Shown here: one piece after another, positions 29,694 through 37,817 of the stretch | How the letters are laid out: each line of letters opens with the position of its first letter | How positions within the stretch are numbered: position 1 is the stretch's first letter | Assembly (NCBI RefSeq): GCF_021391675.1 | Contig: NZ_CP090095.1 | Span: 3,353,501-3,417,500 of the forward strand | Source of the DNA: Neorhizobium galegae | GTDB taxonomy: Bacteria; Pseudomonadota; Alphaproteobacteria; Rhizobiales; Rhizobiaceae | Length of the DNA: 64,000 bases | Reading direction: 5' to 3' | Translations under genes and position numbers: made by a program | Notes under the pieces: generated by a model | Databases searched by the model: none | What the model was told of the DNA's origin: nothing | What the model saw: only the letters and a program-made list of their open reading frames with translations

Positions 29694-30485
29694 ATGTCGC
29701 ACCCTTCGCCGCGCTATCATGACAATGATACGACACTTGCGTCCACAGAAAGGCGAGACTGGATCGCCGTCCTGCCGCTCGGCGCCCACGAGCAGCACGG
29801 ACCGCACCTGCCTTTCGAGACCGACACGCTGATCGCCGAGGGGCTGGTCGCCCGCCTCATCCCTGCCCTGCCCGCCGACCTGCCGGTGACGTTCCTGCCC
29901 ACGGAGCCGATTGGCTATTCGATAGAGCATATGGATGTCATCGGTACGAAGACGCTTGCTTTCGACGAAGCCGTTTACCGTTGGCTCGGCATTGCCGGGG
30001 ATCTTCACAGCAAAGGCATCGGCAAGCTGGTGCTGCTCAACGCCCATGGCGGCAATTCGCCGCTCATGACCATCGTAGCGACCGAGGCGCGGGTCCGGTT
30101 CGGCATGCTGGTCGTCGCCACGAGCTGGACCCGCTTCGGCCAGCCTGCCGGCTGGATCGCTCCGGAGGACAAGGCAGTCGACATCCACGGCGGAGACATC
30201 GAGACTTCGGTGATGCTGACGCTCCATCCGGACCGGGTCGACATGGCGAGGGCGGAGAACTTCCCCTCCCGCCAATCGGATTTTTCCCGCGACTTCAGAC
30301 ATCTGCGCGCCTACGGCCCACACGCCTTCGGCTGGAAGATGTCCGACCTCAATGCCAAGGGCGTCGCCGGCAACGCGGCCGCGGCGACGGCCGAACGGGG
30401 TGAACTGCTGGTCGCGCATGCGGTGAAAGGCATCATCGAGCTGCTGGAAGATGTGGCGAGGTTTGATCTCCGAACATTGAAGTAG
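29694..30485 (+). CDS. Creatininase-family amidohydrolase
   Basis: A 263-residue metal-dependent hydrolase. Family motifs are PLGAHEQHGPHLPFETDT (metal-binding Glu, His and Asp), LLNAHGGNSPL and DIHGGDIETS. Creatininase opens creatinine to creatine, while relatives act on formamides or small cyclic amides. Given the nearby sarcosine oxidase (20 kb away) a creatinine pathway is possible, but no creatinase gene is visible here. Divergent from the MarR gene. Confidence 0.87.
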   Translation: MSHPSPRYHDNDTTLASTERRDWIAVLPLGAHEQHGPHLPFETDTLIAEGLVARLIPALPADLPVTFLPTEPIGYSIEHMDVIGTKTLAFDEAVYRWLGIAGDLHSKGIGKLVLLNAHGGNSPLMTIVATEARVRFGMLVVATSWTRFGQPAGWIAPEDKAVDIHGGDIETSVMLTLHPDRVDMARAENFPSRQSDFSRDFRHLRAYGPHAFGWKMSDLNAKGVAGNAAAATAERGELLVAHAVKGIIELLEDVARFDLRTLK

Positions 30486-30490
30486 GAAGA

Positions 30491-30530
30491 AGCTACACAA
30501 TGTGCGATATTGAGCTACACGTGGAGTAGC
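30491..30530 (+). promoter_or_regulatory. Candidate operator of the first PIN toxin-antitoxin locus
   Basis: AGCTACAC occurs at 30491-30498 and again at 30513-30520, 22 bp (about two helical turns) apart. The second forms a dyad GCTAC-N7-GTAGC at 30514-30530, just 6 bp before the antitoxin ATG. This arrangement fits autoregulation by the VapBC complex. Confidence 0.5.
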
Positions 30531-30535
30531 CGCGG

Positions 30536-30790
30536 ATGACGCTGAATATCCGAAACGAAGAGGCCGATGCATTGGCCCGTGAACTGGCCCGGATCGACGG
30601 AACGACCATCACCGACGCGGTGATTTCCGCGTTGAAGGAAACCATCGAAAAACGTATCCGCCAGGAAACGCCTCGCGAGACCGCAAAGAGAATTCTCACG
30701 CAGCGCGGCCTTGCCTTCAAGGCGAACAGGCAGCCTGTACCCCCCGACGCCTATCACGATCTCGATCACCAGATCGGGGATGACACCTGA
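30536..30790 (+). CDS. vapB: VapB-type antitoxin (PSK/Rv0623-like)
   Basis: An 84-residue antitoxin: the N-terminal MTLNIRNEEADALARELARIDGTTITDAVISAL resembles the VapB Rv0623-type transcription-factor family. The C-terminal part with two PVPPD-like Pro residues would cover the toxin. The stop overlaps the toxin start by one base (TGATG). Confidence 0.85.
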   Translation: MTLNIRNEEADALARELARIDGTTITDAVISALKETIEKRIRQETPRETAKRILTQRGLAFKANRQPVPPDAYHDLDHQIGDDT

Positions 30791-31194
30791 TGTTCGTCGA
30801 TGCCTGCGCGATCGTCGCGATGATGGCCGGCGAGGAGACTGCGGAAGCCTACGAAACGGCGCTTCTGCGGGCAAATTCGCCTTTCACTTCACCATTGGCC
30901 GCTTGGGAAGCGATCATCGTCCTGTCTCGCCCGGATCAGCTGGATTGCCGTTATCACCAGGCGGAAGGCGCGGTCGTTGAATGGCTGGATGCACGGGGCA
31001 TCGAGATTCGCGAGGCGGGATCACCTCGGCAGCTTCTGAATTATGCAGTCGCAGTCGCCGAGGAGCACGGGATTGGGCACCGATATCTCAGCAATTTCGA
31101 CTGTTTTCATTGCGCCTATGCCAAGGTGACGGAGCAGCCTCTCCTCACGCTCGACCAGCTTCTGCGCCAGACGGGCGCCGATACGAGGCCGTAA
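30790..31194 (+). CDS. vapC: VapC-type PIN-domain ribonuclease toxin
   Basis: A 134-residue PIN-domain protein. Conserved acidic residues are seen in MFVDACAIVAMM, in PLAAWEAIIVLS and in YLSNFDCFHCAYAKVTEQPLLT. VapC toxins cleave tRNA or rRNA and are neutralised by the adjacent VapB. The open frame begins exactly at the antitoxin stop. Confidence 0.87.
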   Translation: MFVDACAIVAMMAGEETAEAYETALLRANSPFTSPLAAWEAIIVLSRPDQLDCRYHQAEGAVVEWLDARGIEIREAGSPRQLLNYAVAVAEEHGIGHRYLSNFDCFHCAYAKVTEQPLLTLDQLLRQTGADTRP

Positions 31195-31247
31195 GGATCA
31201 AACCGCCTCCGGGGCGTAGTTGAATCTACAGCATGATACGCCTATGT

Positions 31248-31270
31248 TTGGACCATCCAATTGGACCATC
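31248..31270 (+). promoter_or_regulatory. Tandem 10-bp repeats before the second TA locus
   Basis: TTGGACCATC occurs at 31248-31257 and 31261-31270, separated by CAA (period 13 bp). It ends one base before the ribosome binding site of the Phd/VapB gene, so it may be its operator. Confidence 0.5.
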
Positions 31271-31280
31271 GGAGAGCATC

Positions 31281-31538
31281 ATGGAAATTTCCGTAAGCGA
31301 GGCGAAGGCAAGTTTGACTGAGCTCCTGCATCGGGCAGAAGCGGGAGAGGACGTTATCTTCACCCGCAGGGGCCATAAAATTGCGCGGCTTGTACCGATC
31401 GAGCAGGAACTGACGCGCGATCAACGCAGAGCGCTGATCGAAGAGATCAGAGCAATGGCGCCTGCCCCTGATGGCAACGACGTACCCGCGGAGCGAAGCC
31501 AGGATTTTCTCTATGGTGACGACGGCATGCCGGCATGA
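31281..31538 (+). CDS. Phd/YefM-type antitoxin of a second PIN locus
   Basis: An 85-residue antitoxin beginning MEISVSEAKASLTELLHRAEAGEDVIFTRRGHKIARLVP, the classic Phd/YefM N-terminal fold that binds DNA. A charged C-terminal tail would bind the toxin. ATG 31281 follows GGAGAG by 4 bp. It overlaps the next gene by 4 bp (ATGA), as in typical TA pairs. Confidence 0.87.
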   Translation: MEISVSEAKASLTELLHRAEAGEDVIFTRRGHKIARLVPIEQELTRDQRRALIEEIRAMAPAPDGNDVPAERSQDFLYGDDGMPA

Positions 31539-31933
31539 TTGTCGTCGATACGTCAGCGTTGATCGCCATCGTCAAGAACGAAATTGGTGCCTTTGACTGC
31601 CAGGAGGTGCTCACGGGGGAATCCAAGGTCCTCCTCAACGCCGCCACTCTCACCGAAGCACTGATTGTGGCTCGTGGAAAGAAATGTCTGGTTGGTCTTA
31701 CCAACCTGATTGACCGGCTTCCCATCACCATCGTCGAGCTGGATGCTGTAAGAGCAGAACGGGCCGCGGCCGCTTACGCTCTGTTCGGCAAGGGCTTTCA
31801 CAAGGCTTCGCTCAATTTCGGCGATTGCTTCGCTTATGCGACAGCGAAGGAATTCAACTGTCCGCTTCTCTATGTCGGAGAGGACTTCGCCAAGACCGAC
31901 GTGGTTTCCGCAATCGCGTCGCCGCCAGCATGA
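31535..31933 (+). CDS. vapC: PIN-domain toxin (VapC family)
   Basis: A 132-residue PIN protein with the catalytic acidic cluster MIVVDTSALIAIV, the central ATLTEALIVAR and the late NFGDCFAYATAKE plus VGEDFAKTDV. It is paired with the Phd-type antitoxin. Different antitoxin families pair with this and the preceding PIN toxin, so the two loci are not tandem duplicates. Confidence 0.88.
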   Translation: MIVVDTSALIAIVKNEIGAFDCQEVLTGESKVLLNAATLTEALIVARGKKCLVGLTNLIDRLPITIVELDAVRAERAAAAYALFGKGFHKASLNFGDCFAYATAKEFNCPLLYVGEDFAKTDVVSAIASPPA

Positions 31934-31968
31934 GCAGCAAGATCGATCACGCGGCATCCTGTGGCCGA

Positions 31969-31986
31969 TGTGATCTTATAACATAC
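31969..31986 (+). promoter_or_regulatory. Candidate Zur box before the COG0523 gene
   Basis: TGTGATCTTATAACATAC is an imperfect palindrome resembling the alphaproteobacterial Zur consensus (roughly GTNATRTYATAACA). It lies about 100 bp before the start of a predicted zinc-handling GTPase, which is the usual place for a Zur site. Confidence 0.45.
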
Positions 31987-32086
31987 AAACCCTTTGAACT
32001 CGTCCCGGCTTGCCCTTATATGAGGCGAACCAAGCTTCCGCGCCGATCGCCGATCGGGCGCTTCCAAAGTCTCTCGAGGTTTCCCC

Positions 32087-33226
32087 ATGGCCGAAAAAAT
32101 GACCGAAACAGCCACCGTCAAGCCCGTTCCCGTCACCGTGCTCACCGGTTATCTCGGCGCCGGCAAGACGACGCTGCTCAACCGTATTCTTTCCGAAAGC
32201 CATGGCAAGAAATACGCGGTCATCGTCAACGAGTTCGGCGAGATCGGCATCGACAACGACCTGATCGTCGAGTCGGACGAAGAGATCTACGAAATGAACA
32301 ACGGCTGCGTCTGCTGTACGGTGCGCGGCGACCTGATCCGCGTCGTCGAGGGCCTGATGCGCCGCCCCGGCCGCTTCGACGGCATCATCGTCGAGACCAC
32401 CGGCCTTGCCGATCCGGTTCCGGTCGCCCAGACCTTCTTCATGGATGACGACGTGCGCGCCAAGACCGAGCTCGATGCGGTCGTGGCCCTCGTCGATGCA
32501 AAACACCTGCCGCTGCGCCTGAAGGACAGTCGCGAGGCCGAAGACCAGATCGCCTTTGCCGATGTCGTCGTCATCAACAAGACCGACCTCGTTTCGCCGG
32601 AAGAACTGGCGATCATCGAAGACGTCGTGCGTGCCATCAACCCGACTGCCCGCGTCTACAAGACCACCCGTTCCGGCGTCGATCTCGCCCGCGTGCTCGA
32701 CCAGGGCGCCTTCAACCTGGAACGCGCGCTCGAAAACGACCCGCATTTCCTCGATCAGGGCCATGACGACCATGTCTGCGGCCCCGATTGCGACCATGAC
32801 CATGGGCACGACCACCATCACCATGACCACGATCATGACCATCATGCGCATGACCACGACCACGATCATCACGACCATGATCACCATCATCATCACCACG
32901 GCGAAATGTCGCCGATCCATGACGTGACGGTGAAGTCGATCTCGCTGCGTGGCGGCGAGATGAACCCGGAACGGTTCTTCCCCTGGATCCAGAAGATCAC
33001 CCAGACGGACGGCCCGAGCATCCTGCGCCTGAAAGGCATCATCGCCTTCAAGGGCGACGAGGAACGTTATGTCGTGCAGGGCGTCCACATGATCGTCGAG
33101 GGCGATCACCAGCGTCCGTGGAAGGACGGCGAAAAGCGCGAATCGCGCCTCGTCTTCATCGGCCGCGATCTCGATGTCGACAAGATCGAGAAGAGCTTCA
33201 GGGCGTGCGAGGCCGTTGCTGCCTGA
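32087..33226 (+). CDS. COG0523 (CobW/YjiA) GTPase, putative zinc metallochaperone, His-rich
   Basis: A 379-residue P-loop GTPase. Walker A is GYLGAGKTTLL. The metal-binding CXCC motif appears as NGCVCCTVRGDL, and the NKTD guanine motif is visible in VVINKTDLV. A His/Asp-rich insert spans about residues 226-276. The C-terminal CobW_C domain ends the protein. Such proteins deliver zinc to client enzymes during zinc shortage. The last codon overlaps the WD40 gene (TGATG). Confidence 0.93.
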   Translation: MAEKMTETATVKPVPVTVLTGYLGAGKTTLLNRILSESHGKKYAVIVNEFGEIGIDNDLIVESDEEIYEMNNGCVCCTVRGDLIRVVEGLMRRPGRFDGIIVETTGLADPVPVAQTFFMDDDVRAKTELDAVVALVDAKHLPLRLKDSREAEDQIAFADVVVINKTDLVSPEELAIIEDVVRAINPTARVYKTTRSGVDLARVLDQGAFNLERALENDPHFLDQGHDDHVCGPDCDHDHGHDHHHHDHDHDHHAHDHDHDHHDHDHHHHHHGEMSPIHDVTVKSISLRGGEMNPERFFPWIQKITQTDGPSILRLKGIIAFKGDEERYVVQGVHMIVEGDHQRPWKDGEKRESRLVFIGRDLDVDKIEKSFRACEAVAA

Positions 33227-34212
33227 TGCCGACAGTCGCACCGCTTGATCTCGAAGGCCATGTCGTCGCCGCGCATTTCCTCGGCGACGTTCCGTTCTTT
33301 GCCACCGCCGCCGGCACCATCCACCGCCTGGATGGCGGCGAAAAGGTCACCGAGGCCCATCAGGGTCTGCTGACCTGCATCCGCGATCCCTTCAGCGCCA
33401 CGCTGCTGACCGGCGGCGAGGACGGCAAGGTGATGCGCATCGGCAAGGATGGCGAAGCCACGTTGGTGGCTGAAGCACCGCGCAAATGGATCAGCGTCGT
33501 CGCCGGCGGCCCGCAGAATGCGGTCGCCTATGCGCATGGCAAGTCGAGCTTCGTAAAGCTGAACGACGGCACGCTGAAGGAGTTTCCCGAAGAACGCAGC
33601 GTCGAAGGCCTCGCCTTCGCGGGCAAGGGCCTCAGGATCGCCGCCGCCCGTTACAACGGCGTCTCGCTGCACTGGGTCGGCACCAATGCACCGCCGGTCG
33701 ATCTCGAATGGAAGGGCGCCCATAACGCCGTCACCTTCTCGCCGGACGGGCGTTTCCTGGTGACGACCATGCAGGAAAACGCCCTGCACGGCTGGAAGCT
33801 CGACGGCAAGCCGGGCGAGAACCGCCATATGCGGATGACCGGTTACCCGGCCAAGGTGAAGTCGCTCTCCTGGTCGCCGAAGGGCAAATGGCTCGCTTCG
33901 TCCGGGGCTCCGGCCGCGATCGTCTGGCCGTTTTCGGCCAAGGACGGACCGATGGGCAAGGCGCCGCAGGAACTCGGCACCCGCGCCGATATCATGGTCA
34001 CGTCGGTGGCCTTCCATCCGGCCGAGGAAGTGCTCGCCATCGGTTTCATCGACGGCATGATCCTTGGCGTCAGGCTCGCCGACGCAAAGGAAGCGCTTCT
34101 ACGCCGGCCCGGCAAGGGCGGCATTACCGGATTGAGCTGGAGCGCCAACGGCAAGCTCGTCGCCTTCTCCTCAGATGCCGGCGATTGCGGCGTCATCGAT
34201 ATTGCAGCCTGA
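33226..34212 (+). CDS. WD40-repeat beta-propeller protein
   Basis: A 328-residue protein with WD40-like repeats, for example AHNAVTFSPDGRFLVTTMQENALHGWKL and VKSLSWSPKGKWLASSGAPAAIVWPF, consistent with a six- or seven-bladed propeller. No signal peptide, so probably cytoplasmic. Its ATG overlaps the stop of the COG0523 gene by one base, so translation is coupled; a role as client, adaptor or scaffold for the zinc chaperone is inference. Confidence 0.86.
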   Translation: MPTVAPLDLEGHVVAAHFLGDVPFFATAAGTIHRLDGGEKVTEAHQGLLTCIRDPFSATLLTGGEDGKVMRIGKDGEATLVAEAPRKWISVVAGGPQNAVAYAHGKSSFVKLNDGTLKEFPEERSVEGLAFAGKGLRIAAARYNGVSLHWVGTNAPPVDLEWKGAHNAVTFSPDGRFLVTTMQENALHGWKLDGKPGENRHMRMTGYPAKVKSLSWSPKGKWLASSGAPAAIVWPFSAKDGPMGKAPQELGTRADIMVTSVAFHPAEEVLAIGFIDGMILGVRLADAKEALLRRPGKGGITGLSWSANGKLVAFSSDAGDCGVIDIAA

Positions 34213-34614
34213 AAGCTTGCAGCACGAATAACCGCGGCGGAAAAAATCTCCGCCGCGGCCTGGTCCATGCGGGATGGGCAGGCAGCGTGTTAGAAGTGGT
34301 ATGGGTGTCAGGCTCTTCTGCCTGCCCGATCGCTCCGGTGTCTTCCGAAAGGCAGGTAACGGAGGGTCTGGATCCGAAACCTTGAACCTTTCGGCGGTCG
34401 GCGCCCTGACGGCGCCTTCCTCACCTTTACGACCATCACCGGACGCCGGTTGCTCTCCGGGGGATGCGACCCGGTTCGCGACCCGGCCCCTGTCCTGTGA
34501 CGCGACCACTGTAACCGCCCCGGCGCAGGCGGGGATGCCGCGGAACTCTTTCGACGGAAATTGCTTCAAACGAAAAGGGAATTTCTGTTCGCCGCAGCGA
34601 AATCGTCCCCGCCT
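34213..34614. other. 402-bp convergent intergenic region with several strong stems
   Basis: No gene is convincing here. Visible stems: CCGCGGCGGA (34232-34241) with 34249-34258; GGGCAGGCAG (34276-34285) with CTGCCTGCCC (34318-34327); and GGCGCC (34400-34405) with 34411-34416. A GC-rich dyad CCCCG..CGGGG lies near 34519-34535. The region lies between two convergent stops. I do not recognise it as any known RNA family or insertion sequence. Confidence 0.5.
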
Positions 34615-35772
34615 TCACGCCGCCTGGCGGTCTTCCTCGAACGTATCGATGCCGTCGCGGCCGTTGCGCTTGCGGGTATAAAGCGCCTGGTCGGCCCGCT
34701 GCAGCAGGCTTTCGAGCTCGCCCGGGCCGCAGATCTCGGCGGCCACCCCGATGCTGAGCGTCGGAAGCACCGTAAGGTCTTCCATCTCCCTCAGGGAATC
34801 AGCGAAGGCAGCACGGATCTTCTGGGCGGTCCCGACAGCCTTCTCGACCGGGCTTCCCTTGAGAGCGATCACGAACTCGTCGCCGCCATGCCGGGCGAAG
34901 AGGTCGCCGTTGCGCAGGTGCAGGGATGCGGAGGATGCGAACCGCCGCAGCACTTCGTCGCCGACCGCGTGCCCATGCGTGTCGTTGAGCTGCTTGAAAT
35001 GGTCGACGTCGATCAGCATCAGCGCGACCGGCCCGGCCTCCAGGCCGGCATAGCAGCGCATCAGCCCGCCGCGATTGAGTACGCCGGTCAGGGCGTCGCG
35101 GTCCGCCAGGTCACTGAGCTTGTTTCCCGCCCGTTCGGCCGCCATCAGATTGATGACGATGCTTCGCAATGCCAGGAAGGGCGCCGCCCAGAGCCCAAGC
35201 CAGGCATCGGCGCCGTTGCCGGGGGAAAACAGCCCGCCTTCGCCGATCCAGCCCGTCACCGCCAGAAGGGCGCGCGCCGCAAAGATGGCGGCAGTCGGCA
35301 TGTAGATCGCAGCGACCAGCCATGCCGACCGCAGCCTCTCCTGCCGTGCGAGGCGGATACCCTCCAGCATCACCAGGAGATCGCCGAGGGCGCAGACGAG
35401 CGAGAAGATGGCGATGCGCGGCGCGGTGCTGGCATCGTCCCGCCACAAGAGGATCAGCGGCGTCGAAAGAACGGCAAGGATCAGCCAACTCAGGCCCCAG
35501 CGGGCCGGGCGGCCGCCGAAAAGCCGGACGGAGACGATCAGCAGCAGATAGCCGACCAGGATCAGGTTGTTGCCGATCAGGATCGAGACGACATCCGGCA
35601 ACACGTTTCGCAGGCCGACGCTGAACAGGCCGGCTCCGATGACTATGCCGCTGGCGCTCCACCAGAACAGCCAGCGTTCGAACCGGCCGCTGGAATAGGC
35701 GATCATCTGGACGATGCCCAGGACCGAGCAGGTCATAGCCGAGACGATATAGATCGTCCGCAGATCCAGCAT
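34615..35772 (-). CDS. Membrane-bound GGDEF diguanylate cyclase
   Basis: A 385-residue protein with six to seven hydrophobic helices in the first 200 residues and a C-terminal GGDEF domain. The signature reads HGGDEFVIAL and is complete, so c-di-GMP synthesis from GTP is likely. Motifs RDALTGVLNRGGL and DVDHFKQLND precede it. The R-x-x-D inhibitory site before the signature is not obvious. It stands alone on the minus strand. Confidence 0.92.
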   Translation of the reverse strand: MLDLRTIYIVSAMTCSVLGIVQMIAYSSGRFERWLFWWSASGIVIGAGLFSVGLRNVLPDVVSILIGNNLILVGYLLLIVSVRLFGGRPARWGLSWLILAVLSTPLILLWRDDASTAPRIAIFSLVCALGDLLVMLEGIRLARQERLRSAWLVAAIYMPTAAIFAARALLAVTGWIGEGGLFSPGNGADAWLGLWAAPFLALRSIVINLMAAERAGNKLSDLADRDALTGVLNRGGLMRCYAGLEAGPVALMLIDVDHFKQLNDTHGHAVGDEVLRRFASSASLHLRNGDLFARHGGDEFVIALKGSPVEKAVGTAQKIRAAFADSLREMEDLTVLPTLSIGVAAEICGPGELESLLQRADQALYTRKRNGRDGIDTFEEDRQAA

Positions 35773-35861
35773 GAAACACCCCCAATGGCGACGCGGGGCA
35801 TGCTAGCGTCAGACGGTTACCATTCGGTGAGCCCGCTCATTCAAGTTTATGTGAACCGGCT

Positions 35862-36893
35862 TCAAGCAACGCGGTTGGCTCCGATGATTTCGGCAAGCAG
35901 GTTGTGCAGGTCATCGCGATAACCGCTGCGGGCCGAGGGGCCACTTTCATCTGACGTCATCACCACGGTGAGGCCGAGCGACGGCACGATATAGAGCATC
36001 TGCCCGCCATAACCCCAGCCGAACCTGACCTCCTCGCCGCCGATATTGCGCAGGAACCAGCCGTATCCGTAGCCATCGCCGGAAAAACGCGAATTGGTGC
36101 GCGGCATCCAGGACTGGTCGATCCAGCCCTTCGAGACGACCTGGCGGCCGTCCTTCGTCTTGCCGCCGTTGCGGTAGAGTTCCCCGAAGGCCAGAAGCGA
36201 GCGGGCGGTCATCGCCATCTGGTTGCCGCCGAGATAGATGCCCTGGCGGTCGCGCTCCCAGGAACCGATCCGGAACCCGTCGACGGGCTCCAGCCATTCC
36301 CGCGCCAGCGCCAGCGTCGACTTCCCGCCCACCTTGGTGAGGACCGCCGAAAGCAGGTGACTGGAGGCGGTCGAATAGAGCATCGAACCGCCGGGATCGT
36401 CGTCGAACGGCTGGGCGAGTGCGAACCGCACCCAGTTGCGGCTCGCGATCCAGCGGCCGTAGTTCGGCCCCGACAGCCGCCCGAGCCCCGCCTGCATCGA
36501 AAGCAGATTGCCGATGGTGATACTGTGGATGCGCGGGTCCGGATTTGCCGGCAGGTCGGCCTTCAGGATCGGCGCGATCTTCTGGTCGGGACCTTCGAGC
36601 AGCCGGCGGTCGATGGCGATGCCTGTCAAAGCCGAGATGATCGATTTCGAGGCCGACTTGATATTGGTGGAGGCGTCCAGCGAATGACCGTTGAACGCCC
36701 GCTCGGCGAGCATCTCGCCATTGCGGGCGACGAGCACGACCTTCAGCGGCTCCAGTTCCGCCGCACCGCCAAGCACGGTATCGAGCGTCACGGGCGGCTG
36801 CGGCACAGGTCCCTGGGGCGCGCCCTGGGCAAGGCTGCGGGCCGCAATCAGAGCGAATGGGAGGGACAGGAGGGTTGCACGGCGTGTGATCAT
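35862..36893 (-). CDS. Serine hydrolase, beta-lactamase/PBP4 class-C fold, exported
   Basis: A 343-residue protein with a signal sequence (MITRRATLLSLPFALIAARSLAQG). The active-site SxxK motif appears as SASKSI (about residue 82), a YSTASS segment may be the YxN equivalent, and WGYGGQM stands in for the K/HxG triad. Members include beta-lactamases, esterases and D-aminopeptidases; activity cannot be told from sequence. Probably periplasmic and monocistronic. Confidence 0.85.
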   Translation of the reverse strand: MITRRATLLSLPFALIAARSLAQGAPQGPVPQPPVTLDTVLGGAAELEPLKVVLVARNGEMLAERAFNGHSLDASTNIKSASKSIISALTGIAIDRRLLEGPDQKIAPILKADLPANPDPRIHSITIGNLLSMQAGLGRLSGPNYGRWIASRNWVRFALAQPFDDDPGGSMLYSTASSHLLSAVLTKVGGKSTLALAREWLEPVDGFRIGSWERDRQGIYLGGNQMAMTARSLLAFGELYRNGGKTKDGRQVVSKGWIDQSWMPRTNSRFSGDGYGYGWFLRNIGGEEVRFGWGYGGQMLYIVPSLGLTVVMTSDESGPSARSGYRDDLHNLLAEIIGANRVA

Positions 36894-37276
36894 GCAACGA
36901 AGCTAGGACGGCAAGCCGGCCGAGACTATGGCGGAAAGGGTGGATTCACGCAGAGATGATGGAGCCGTGAGGATGAATGGGGTGCGGCAGTCTTAACCCT
37001 CCCCCTTGTGGGGAGGGTGGCCGGCAGGCGGGAGGGGTTTTGACCCAGAGCGAAGTCCCCTCCCCAACCCCTCCCCACAAGGGGGAGGGGCTCCACGCAG
37101 CCGTTTCATCCCAAGCAACTCCACATTCCTGCAGCCTCAAACAATCACCACCAGTGGAGCGACAGGAGAAAGCAGTGTATGGGACCATCCCGACCGTCTT
37201 AATCGTTGCGTACCCGATTCCCTCACTGGACCGGACCCGCAGCGCGGGGACAGCCGTTTATACGATCGGATACGAC
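36894..37276. other. Intergenic region with a GC-rich palindromic repeat
   Basis: Outside the repeat at 36998-37090 there is no gene. The end of the region, 37100-37276, precedes a small hypothetical gene and may hold its promoter. Confidence 0.45.
36998..37090. repeat. Palindromic intergenic repeat, CCCTTGTGGGGAGGG type
   Basis: Inverted ends (36998-37016 and 37069-37090) of the form CCCCCTTGTGGGGAGGG flank about 50 bp. This differs from the 9617 and 48302 repeats and resembles the CTCCCC-rich repeats common between genes in Rhizobiaceae. Confidence 0.7.
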
Positions 37277-37543
37277 ATGGCCAAGGCACCCAAGACTGAA
37301 CATTCCGAACTCGCCGGCGAATTCACCGACGACGGCATTACCGTGCTGGTCGATATCTACCGCCCCGCCGGCACCCAGGGCGACTGGACGCTCGAAGTCA
37401 TCACCGAGGAGGATGACGTCACCTCCTGGGAAGAACCGTTTCCGACCGACCGCGAAGCCTTCGACGAGTTCCTGGCGACCGTCGAGCGCGACGGCATCCG
37501 CTCCTTCTTCGGCGAACCCGAACCCAATCCCGCGGTGCATTGA
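37277..37543 (+). CDS. Small acidic hypothetical protein
   Basis: An 88-residue acidic protein without signal or helices, starting MAKAPKTEHSELAGEFTDDGITVLVDIYRPAG. No family recognised. Its stop overlaps the start of the next gene by one base (TGATG), and both have codon use like the surroundings, so I consider it real. Confidence 0.72.
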   Translation: MAKAPKTEHSELAGEFTDDGITVLVDIYRPAGTQGDWTLEVITEEDDVTSWEEPFPTDREAFDEFLATVERDGIRSFFGEPEPNPAVH

Positions 37544-37782
37544 TGAAGAATGTCGAAGACCTCACCACGTCCGCCAGGACCATGCACGACCGCTATGCCT
37601 CGGGCCGCATGGACCGCGAAATCGTCCGCCAGTGGGTGTTGGGTCTGAGCATGTATCCGGAGCCCTATGGCCGGCATATCCAGGAGGCGACCGCCTGGTT
37701 CAAGCCTTCGCGCGACGACCTCGATCCCGTGGAACTGAAGATCGCCGACCTTGCCAAGTTGCAGGCGATCTATCGGCCGTAA
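37543..37782 (+). CDS. Small hypothetical protein
   Basis: A 79-residue protein starting MKNVEDLTTSARTMHDRYASGRM, translationally coupled to the gene before it. Mostly helical by appearance, with DREIVRQWVLGLSMYPEPYG in the middle. No family recognised; likely a partner of the preceding protein, an inference from overlap only. Confidence 0.7.
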   Translation: MKNVEDLTTSARTMHDRYASGRMDREIVRQWVLGLSMYPEPYGRHIQEATAWFKPSRDDLDPVELKIADLAKLQAIYRP

Positions 37783-37817
37783 GACGTCCCCATAGGAAAT
37801 CCTCGCATGTCCGGATC

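Noticed and set aside
34213..34614. Possible cobalamin riboswitch
   Set aside because: The expected B12-box sequence is absent and the region lies between convergent gene ends, not before a coding region.
34274..34681. 135-codon plus-strand frame in the 34.2-34.6 kb gap
   Set aside because: Runs into the GGDEF gene on the opposite strand, lacks a ribosome binding site and has repetitive Pro/Ser/Arg composition.
37277..37782. Pair considered as a toxin-antitoxin module
   Set aside because: Neither protein resembles a known toxin or DNA-binding antitoxin; only the overlap supports the idea.
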